Shown: piece after piece, positions 45,262-53,300 of the stretch | How the letters are laid out: each line of letters opens with the position of its first letter | Numbering within the stretch: the stretch's first letter is position 1 | From: Raffaelea ambrosiae | Lineage: Eukaryota > Ascomycota > Sordariomycetes > Ophiostomatales > Ophiostomataceae | Length of the DNA: 64,000 nt | Direction: 5' to 3' | NCBI GenBank assembly: GCA_002778195.1 | Contig: PCDI01000001.1 | Coordinates: 5,277,429-5,341,428, forward strand | Notes under the pieces: model-generated | The model's database searches: none | The model's input: the letters and a program-made list of their open reading frames with translations, nothing else | What the model was told of the DNA's origin: nothing | Program-made: the position numbers and the translations under genes

Positions 45262-46015
45262 CTTTAGGAGTAGGTATTGTAGCAGGATTTACAAACTGCA
45301 TTGTTTGGAGAGGGGGGGAAGGTTTGTAATACCGGTTCATGAAAGCAGATGTAGCCCCTATTGGGGCAGAACAGCAGCATTATGTACTTCCCAAGTACAG
45401 CTAGACCAATAGTGTAGAGATATATGAGCTTCTAGCATATACACACATAATCGGCCTGGACGGATGCGGTCCGGAGAATGGCCCGTCGCATGCGGAGGAG
45501 TGGAACAAAAACACGTTCCCACGTGCATGGGTAGGCTCATCTTCGTATCCGGTAACGTAGCATAGTCCGGTCTAGGTAGGTGGGCTGCATCCTACCGGTC
45601 AGGACAAGAGAGAGATCGCCGCAATTATTTCCAAAAGCCTAGCAAGTTCAAGCTTTATAGTGGGGATGGGTATCTGTATCTCTGTTGTGAGGTTGAAGTG
45701 CAACCCGAGTGCTCAGGAACGAGATTGGCACGAGACATAGAACCATATTGTGATCAGTGCCAAAGCTTATATATATTATAAGCCGACGGGGAAATAGCCG
45801 CAAAAGCTCTGATAAAATAGCGGGACATAGTATGGTTCCAGAGAGGCGCCAACGAGTTGTAAAGCACAAACGTACAAGCTGTAATAAGTATTCACCATGC
45901 TTCAGAAAAATCAATGTATGTACTAACTAACAGAATTTTGTATTTCTATGCCTATTCTTTACTCTATATTTCCATTAAATGCGTACCCTCCAAAACAAAT
46001 GCGATTCTTCTTTTC
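45262..46015. other. Intergenic, 0.75 kb
   Basis: Upstream region of the alginate-lyase-like gene and 3' region of the Old Yellow Enzyme gene. It is AT-rich around 45760-45960, including the run tatatatta near 45767. No further feature was seen. Confidence 0.4.
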
Positions 46016-47179
46016 CTACGCCTTGGTTGCCTCGGCCTGGGCCTTCAGGTACTCCTCGCTGAACGGGTAGTCGTTATAGCCGACCTCTGACTTGCGAAGG
46101 TAGAATGTGTCCCGGTTGTATGGGTTGAACGGGATGCCGTTCTTGATGCGGAACACCAGATCGGGCGTGGACAAGAAGGGCCGTCCAAAGCCGATGATCA
46201 CGTCCCACTTGGCGTAGTGGTCCTCCAGAGCCGATACGGCCGTATCAGTTTGGTAGGCGCCGGCCACGATGACGGGAGACAGGTTGTTCCACCGCTCCAG
46301 AATAAAATCGAGGGTCTTGTCTTGGTTGATGGCGGCATCGCTGCTGAGAATGGAACCCGGGTCGCCACGGGGCTCAACCAGAGAGAGGTATGCAAACTTG
46401 AGGTTCATCTTCTTGAGTTCATCGATCACGTAGGTGTAGTCACCGACGATGTCACTCTTAGTCGCACTCTGGAATCCAGCGAATGGAGACAGACGAAGGC
46501 CGACCCTCTCTGCACCAATGGCGGCCGAGACCTTCTTGACAACCTCAAGTAGGAAGCGCGCGCGGTTCTCGATCGAGCCGCCCCATTTGTCCGTGCGCTT
46601 GTTGACATTGTCGGACAGGAACTGGTCGAGCAGGTAGCCATGCGCGCCATGAATCTCGACACCGTCGCCACCGGCAGCAATGACACGCTTGGCCGTAGCC
46701 ACAAAGTCGTCGATGGTTTGAAGGATCTCTTCCTCGGTCATGGGCTCGGGCGTCTCCTTGCGGCCCGGCATCTGGGTGGCGCTGCTGGAGTGGTACTTGT
46801 AGCCGCGGCTGGTCACGAAGTCGGCGAAGCAGGCACGGCCCATGCCCCAGATCTGCTGGAACCAGAAGGATTTCCTGGCATGAACGCCGGCAATGATCTT
46901 GGCCCAGGCGGCCTGCTGGTCGTCGTTATAGAAGCCAGGACCGTTTTCCTGGCCGATCTCGCCACGGTTCACAGCCGTGGCCTCAGAAATCACCAGTGTT
47001 CCAGGAGCCACGGCCCGGTCCGCATAGTACTTCTCCATAAATGGAAGAGCGACGTTGTCGTCATCATTGCGGTAGCGGGTCAGGGGAAGGAAAGCGATGC
47101 GCTGCGACAGCGTGTGGTTGCCGACTTTGATCGGCTGCAGTAGCTTGGCAGTGGGTGCAGGGACGATTTGGGAGCCCAT
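46016..47179 (-). CDS. Old Yellow Enzyme family NADH:flavin oxidoreductase
   Basis: FMN-dependent ene-reductase, 387 residues in one exon, standard length. Family motifs are in order: LLQPIKVGNHTLSQRIAFLPLTR at the N-terminus, VISEATAVNRGE, WFQQIWGMGR (normally Q-W/L-G-R), and the active-site segment GGDGVEIHGAHGYLLDQFLSDNVNKRTDKWGG with the HGAH pair that binds the substrate carbonyl. NRARFLLEVV, VGLRLSPFAGF, and VIIGFGRPFLSTPDLV near the phosphate-binding end follow. The His-X-X-His form of the active site is found in bacterial and many filamentous fungal members; yeast OYE1 has His-X-X-Asn. Such enzymes reduce activated C=C bonds, including in ergot-type alkaloid pathways, but nothing nearby indicates a secondary-metabolite cluster. 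Confidence 0.93.
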   Translation of the reverse strand: MGSQIVPAPTAKLLQPIKVGNHTLSQRIAFLPLTRYRNDDDNVALPFMEKYYADRAVAPGTLVISEATAVNRGEIGQENGPGFYNDDQQAAWAKIIAGVHARKSFWFQQIWGMGRACFADFVTSRGYKYHSSSATQMPGRKETPEPMTEEEILQTIDDFVATAKRVIAAGGDGVEIHGAHGYLLDQFLSDNVNKRTDKWGGSIENRARFLLEVVKKVSAAIGAERVGLRLSPFAGFQSATKSDIVGDYTYVIDELKKMNLKFAYLSLVEPRGDPGSILSSDAAINQDKTLDFILERWNNLSPVIVAGAYQTDTAVSALEDHYAKWDVIIGFGRPFLSTPDLVFRIKNGIPFNPYNRDTFYLRKSEVGYNDYPFSEEYLKAQAEATKA

Positions 47180-47951
47180 CTTGACTGGCGAAGGACTTGA
47201 TGAAAGAATTTCCCAAACAAAAGATAAAGGAAATGAAAGAAGTTTATTTAATCAGGAGGTTTTCCAATTGAAGAGTTGACGAGTCGGCAAATTGGCGAGT
47301 TAGCGAGTTAGTAGGGTTATGCGTGAGGGGTTGTTGTCGTGTTCGTATTTTGGGTTGTCGTTTTTCAACAGATGATGGTGGAAATAAATAAAAAATTCAG
47401 TTGATTGATCTCTACGGACTCCCCTCTTTATATAATTCTAAAGATCTAGTTTTGTCTCCTGTTGTTCTTTGTCTAGCGATGATGTGTTTTCCGGGACTGG
47501 AATAAAACGGAGCCTCGGGATTGCCAGCCCCTCAGAGGATTAATAAGTCCGATATTCCGCTCCGCGACTCCGTCTTTTCTATCTACTTAAATGGGGGTAC
47601 TGCTAATAGGTGTACGCGGCGTACAAATAAGCAACTGTACGCCGCGTACACCTAGCAATACCCCTTAAATGGGTCTGTGACATACATCTAGTGTCACGGG
47701 TGGTATCATGGAGGAGTTATGGGCGGCAAGGCTGGCGGTAATAGCCTTTTCTCTTATACGGTGAAATGTGAATAAAAATGTAGTCTTCGTCTCTTTGTCA
47801 ATGTGATCCTGCACCAGACTCAACCGAACAACCACTGGATGAGTAACAAGCGCAGCGAAAAATAAAATAATAAAAACATAACAACCTTCCACAGTTGACA
47901 ACCTCAGAAACTGGCTCAATCCAATTCAAATTGTTCATTACAACTCGCGAT
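47180..47951. other. Intergenic, 0.8 kb, with inverted repeat
   Basis: Divergent region between the Old Yellow Enzyme gene and the broken GFA gene. Short direct repeats of gcgagtta occur at about 47293-47312. A conspicuous inverted repeat at 47587-47668 is listed separately. Confidence 0.45.
47587..47668. repeat. Long inverted repeat / potential hairpin
   Basis: The core 47608-47624 (aggtgtacgcggcgtac) is the exact reverse complement of 47637-47653, separated by a 12-base loop. Outside the core the arms keep pairing imperfectly: GGGGTA-TGCT on both sides, with a three-base bulge on the left, then TTAA-type ends, for about 30 bp per arm. Each core arm is itself close to palindromic around GCGGCG. 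There is no coding frame in it. It could be a miniature inverted-repeat element, a solo terminal pair, or a protein-binding palindrome. Confidence 0.75.
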
Positions 47952-48576
47952 ATGGCTGCCTCTGCTGACCAATCCAAGCCGTACATTCCCCACAACAGTG
48001 GGAGGGGAGACGGCTGTACCAAGGATGCTGAAGCCACGGCGACGTGCTAATGCGGAGCCGTCCAGATGGTAGTCGTAAGGTCACTGCCCACATTCTCAAA
48101 TCATACTGAGAAAGAAGAGGCAGGTCGACTAATGCTTTTTGCCGCTTCCTACACAGCCCATCAAGGGTCCCGGCCTGATTGACGTCTTCGTCCGCAACTG
48201 CACCGATTGTCGGAAGGTCACGGCCACCATGTATGCAGTCAACTTTACGGTTGACGACTGATATGTCCATTTATTGCGTGGCCAGGACAATCTCAAGACG
48301 TATGCCCGGGAGAAGACCACCGTCTCAGGCAAGACCATGACCAATCATTTCTGCGCGACGTGCGGCACGCTCATGTCGCGAGTTGGTGCCAGCTACCCGG
48401 GCTGCAGTTCCCTGCGCGTGGGCACCATCGACGATTTGAGCTTGCACCAGAACCTGCTCAAGACACACACGGGGATCTTTACGAAAGACCGTGTCTGCTG
48501 GTTTGCCGGTGTGGAGGGTGCCCGGAAGTTCTCGGGCCAGATCACGACCCAGACGGAACTGCGTAGCCGTGCGTGA
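47952..48576 (+). pseudogene. GFA/CENP-V-domain gene disrupted by two in-frame stops
   Basis: The coding remnant spans 47952-48074 and 48157-48576, around an 82-bp intron with a GTAAGG donor, a GACTAAT branch site and an ACACAG acceptor. The family marks are zinc-ligand Cys pairs and the GFA fold: ATC-x-CGAVQM, FVRNCTDCRKVTATMYAVNF, LRGQDNLKTY, TMTNHFCATCGTLM and RVGTIDDLSLHQN. An in-frame TAA at 48048-48050 sits between the first two zinc-binding Cys codons, where the family usually has a codon such as CAA. A second in-frame stop, TGA, is at 48259-48261 just before HLLRGQDNL. Both are single C-to-T steps from sense codons. Frame and splice sites are otherwise intact, so the loss looks recent. 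Related GFA proteins are thiol-dependent, zinc-binding and of varied function. Sequencing error or readthrough cannot be excluded. Confidence 0.72.
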
Positions 48577-49004
48577 TGTGGGTCGATAACCCATGAAGAA
48601 TCACGGCAGTGGTGGGTTATGGAGGGTCAAAATTGTAGATAACGCAGAGGAGGAATGGAATCGATGCGGAGCCATGATAGCGAAGGGTCGAGACGTTGAG
48701 GAGTAGAGGGTAGAGATGAATCAAGCGGAATTTGATGTGTTGGTTAGCGTGTGCATTGGGGAAACCAGATACAGCGGAATAGAACCCTCCCATGTCAGCA
48801 GTACAAAGTCAATTCATTGGAAACCGAAAAGTCTGTAGTATCTCTTCGTATGGCAGACCCGGCACCAAATTTTGACAAAGCTCCCAAACATCCGGAGCTC
48901 ATATTCCAGCAATTGATATGTTGCATATGATTTTCATTTGTTTTTCCTGTATTTTGTATCAAATATGTACAACGGACCTTTGTCCGTACCGTGGATCTAT
49001 TCGT
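48577..49004. other. Convergent intergenic, 0.4 kb
   Basis: 3' regions of the broken GFA gene and the complex I subunit gene. No coding or RNA feature was recognised. Confidence 0.4.
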
Positions 49005-49705
49005 TTATTCCTCCTCTTCCTCCTCGGCGGCGGGCATTCTCGCCTACAAAAGAAATGGTCAGTGTCATTTTCACGTCGTAGTCGGGTCATTCGTGAGTAA
49101 ACTTACCAAAACAGTACCCGCTCCGCCAAGCTCCTTGATCAGACCATCCTCCCACTCTCTCTTGACAGCTGGCCGCTCCGGCACAGTGGCCTTGACGATC
49201 CAGCAGACGCTCAGGAACGTGGCGACGAATGCACCAACCTGTAGCACAGCCTTGCCTGGTGTGGTCCATGTGTATTCATACGGCGTGAACATGCCGAGCT
49301 GGTCGTAGTCCTCGTGCACCGGCTCGCCGTAGTTGCGGCGCTCCTGCTTGTCCCACCAGTCGGCGTGGGGGTCGCGGTACTGGCGCTTGACTGGTTCTGG
49401 CATATCAAATCCGCCGTTCTGTGTGTGACATGTTAGTTCCATGCTTTCTGTGCTGAGTCCTTTTTCTCTCGCTCCTCCGACTCTTTCTCATCTCAACATA
49501 TGCGATCCAGTCCAATGCTCACCATGTAGGGGTCTTCGGCTTCGGTCAGGCTCGGCGGGTCGGGGAACTTCCGGTCAATGACTTCACGGCTGTTGATGGA
49601 GTCAGGGATGTACGTGCGCCGCTGCACGGCCGGCATGAACTGGCGCGTGGCCGTAAGGGCAGCTTGCCGCATGGGCGACGCCCGGATGATCCGACGAGAC
49701 AGCAT
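49005..49705 (-). CDS. Mitochondrial complex I subunit, NDUFB8 (ASHI) family
   Basis: Accessory subunit of NADH:ubiquinone oxidoreductase in the inner mitochondrial membrane. Exons 49705-49523, 49418-49107 and 49043-49005 (177 residues). The N-terminus is a basic, hydroxylated mitochondrial presequence (MLSRRIIRASPMRQAALTATRQF). The family core reads KRQYRDPHADWWDKQERRNYGEPVHEDYDQLGMFTPYEYTWTTPG. One transmembrane helix follows (VLQVGAFVATFLSVCWIVKA), then the matrix or intermembrane tail DGLIKELGGAGTVL. The 39-bp last exon adds ARMPAAEEEEEE, an acidic end. All three exon joins are phase zero. It is divergent from SWR1, so both housekeeping genes share a 636-bp promoter region. Confidence 0.9.
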
Positions 49706-50341
49706 CTGGTCAAAGAGCAATTGGGCGTCAGTAGCTGGGCAACAAAGGAGCACAGAAAGACTGGACACGTCGGCGCCGGTGGCTCATACCTTGTGGAAAT
49801 GCTGGTGGGTCGAATTGGTGCGGACGACTGGATGGGGTCTTGGACGAAGCCTGAGCTTTGGTGATGTTTTTCTTCGTCTCTGGTCATCGGTTATTGCTTT
49901 GCGGTGTTTGGGTGAACAGCCGATGGTCCGTGCACAGGTGAAGTTTAGCTGCCTGAGGCCGACAGAGTCCCTGGAAGGACTTGGCGCCAACCCCAGGGAT
50001 GGGACCCTGAGAAATCAGGCATCACTGCAGGCCACCCCTCCCCACCGCCAGCGTGGCGCGAAATTTCACCCTGAGCTGGGCAGCAGAAAGAATTAAAAAA
50101 AATAATATAGGGAAAAAAATCAACGTTTCGTGCCTTTTGGCGTTTTTCGATTTTTTTGCTGACAATCGACGATTTTCATCGAAAAATCGGCCTCTCTCGC
50201 CACACAGAGCCGTGCCGATGACGAAACTTTAACGGGAGCATCTGTAAACTTGTGCCTTTCCTGCGACCCTATTTTTGCCATCACCGATGCCCATGTTGAT
50301 GAGATCGCGGTACCTGGTCCATCCCTCCACCCATCAAAACG
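49706..50341. promoter_or_regulatory. Divergent promoter, NDUFB8-family gene / SWR1
   Basis: 636 bp between two divergent start codons. The interval 50090-50125 is A-rich. At 50143-50151 and 50178-50186 a 9-bp inverted repeat (tttttcgat / atcgaaaaa) is embedded in a run with several copies of cgatttt. The A-rich tracts are typical nucleosome-poor promoter DNA. Transcription start sites cannot be fixed. Confidence 0.45.
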
Positions 50342-53300
50342 ATGACGGAGACCGCGTCAACGGACCCAACGTCGACGCCTCCAGATCCGCCTCCCGTCGA
50401 CACCACGAGTCCCAGCGCCGTCCCCGACGACAAATCAAAGCTTGAGACGCCGGAGAACCACCAGGAAACGTCAGACGCGGTCGAAAAGCGCGCGTTGGCC
50501 GATTTGCCCGCGCCGAACAACGCTGACACGTCCCAAAATCAAGATGTCTCCGAAAAGCATCGCGAGTCCAACGGCATCGCCATCGAGGATTCCACACCAG
50601 ACCAGCCGCCGCAAACTAACGGTCATCACGATGAATCCCCTGCCGATCTCGACGAACGCCCGGCCAAGCGGCGGCGCACCCGCGAGAGCACGCCCCCGCC
50701 CGGAGGCCCGCGCAAGCCCAAGCCCATCTCACCCCCTTGGAAGAAGATTCAGGCCGAGGGGCCATCCACCTTCAGCGAGGGCGGCCGGCGAAAGTCAGGA
50801 CGCCTCAACGCCGTTCCCATCGAACTGCAGTCCGGCGACAAGCGCATAACTCGACGCGCTATGCATGCCCAGCAGACCAGCCCGCCCGGCAAGGCAGCAG
50901 CTTCAGCAAGTGGACACGCGACCAGGCAAGCCTCTGCGCAGCAACAGGTCGCCGCCTCCTCTCCCGCCAACGGCACCTCTCGACGCACATCCTCCTCCGC
51001 AGCCGCCTCGAAGACATCCTCGGCCAAGACGATGGCCCCCCCTCTCTCCTCCAGACACTCCTCGCGCCGATCCGCCGTCACCCCTTCAACCGAGTCTCGG
51101 CCCAGCTCTTCCTCCCGCTCGCATCACCCCTCACCATCTCCGTCCCATGCCAGCCCCTCACGCGCCCAGCCGGCGCGTTCCAGCCGCAGCCAACGCGCCC
51201 TGCGAGACACGTCATCGACGGCTTCAAACCGCACGGGCGGCTCGTCTCGCCGCGGCGATGCTAAGCTGGAAATGCCCACGCGAACAACCCCACGCATACG
51301 ACTGCGCACCAGGACTCTCACCATCCCCATCGTGCATCCCGACCAGACCAAGGCTCGGCCGCGACTAGCGTCGAGCTTTGAGGAGTACTACGAGAAATCG
51401 GCCGATATTCCTGTGGAGGAGGGTGGCTGGATGGCGTCAGAAGACGGCCCGCGGATGACAGACGAGATGGCCGCGGCCGAGGCGGCTCTCATGGCACGCA
51501 TCGAGAAAGAGACAGAGCCAGGCGGCATCCTGACCGCGCCACGGTGCATAGCATTTGAACCGGAGCAGGTTGAGGAGCCTCCGCGACAGTGGGCGCGCCA
51601 AGATCACATGGTCAAGGCGATGGCTAACTTCCGTCGGCTTCTGGCGCAAGAACAACAGCGGCACCGGGCCGCAGCAAAGAAACTGGCAGAGGCATGTCGA
51701 GATGAATGGATACGGAGACAGCCAAAGTCGGCAGAGCAGATCGAGGCTGAGGCGCGGGCCATGTGGATGGGTCGCTACAGACTGGTGGTGCGCGCCATGT
51801 TTGGCACTTGGGACAATGTCAAGGCGGAGATCAACCGGAGGCGTCTGGAAGAGTGGGAGGCCGAGGAACAGAGACGTGTCAAGGCAGCTTTGCAAGAAGC
51901 AGTAGCCCTGTCCGAGCAGAAGCTCCAGGCGAGACGGGTCCGCGTCGACTCGGAGGCCGCGTCGGATGAGGAGACAGAAGACCTGGACGGCGAAGACGAA
52001 GGCGACGACGGTGACCTCGACTCGATACCCGACGTGGATGGAGACCAGTCTGGCTCCGGAGACGACGATGACGATGACGATGACGAGAGCAACATGTCAT
52101 CTTCGGACGACGACGAGGATGAGGAAAAGCAGGGTGTCAATCCTGACGCCGGCGACGAAGGCCTCACACAGGCGCAGCTACGACAAAAGTACGCAGACCT
52201 CCCTGACCTTGCCAAAGGCGACCAAGCCGCTGGAGGCGGTGCCGAAGAAACGTCATCCGCAGCCCCTGCAACAGACAAAGAGCACAACGAGGACGACGAG
52301 ACCAGCGACGAGTCTGTTGACATGGATGACGACCTGGGCTCGTCCGAAATGGACAGCGATGACAGCGACGAAGCTGATGGGTCGGACGGCGATGCGGAAA
52401 CTTCTGACGAAGAGGGCGACCAGGGAGGCGGTCTTCTCGGGATGCTGTTTGGCAAGGCCGAACTGAAGAAGCTCAAGACCGAGAGCGCCGACGTCTCTGT
52501 GAAGGCAGAAGAGGATGCCGAGAAAGACGACACAGCCCTGACCAATGGAGACGTGGAAATGGCCGATGCAAACGGACCAAAGGATGCAGAGCCGACTACG
52601 ACGCCGACCACCAAGGAGGACGACGACACTCCTCCGAAGGTGAACGGCATCAACGGCCACAAAGAGGATCACGAGCAGCCCTCTGAGACGCCCGATGCAA
52701 CGGTGACCAAGGATTCCGACGCCCCGCCCAACGACGACGTCTCCATGGCGGACGTCCCTGTCGAGACGCCTGCCGAGAACGAAGTTCCCAACGCAGATGC
52801 GACAGCTGCCAGTGAGGAGGAAGTCCCCGGGGTGGAGGTCACGGCTCCGCCTGCCGAGGAGGCCAAAGAGGCAGCTAGTCCCGAAACCGACGCTGTGACG
52901 ACTGCCATCAGCCCTGGCCGGAGCCAATCGCCACGGACTTCAGACACCAAGCCGTCTGACCTTGACACGCCCATGTCCACAGGCCTGCTGGGTGTGCCCA
53001 AGGATGCCGGTGAGAGCCGCTCTGTCTCCCCGGCGCCGATCAGCCCGTCTGCAATACCCAAGACCGAAGTCCCCTTCCTCCTGCGTGGCACACTGCGCGA
53101 ATACCAGCACTATGGGCTTGACTGGCTCGCCGGCCTCTACGCTAACAACACCAACGGCATTCTGGCCGACGAGATGGGCCTGGGCAAGACGATCCAAACC
53201 ATTGCTTTGCTGGCTCACCTTGCCTGCCACCACGAAGTCTGGGGACCCCATCTGGTCATTGTGCCGACGAGTGTCATTCTGAACTGGGAGATGGAGTTCA

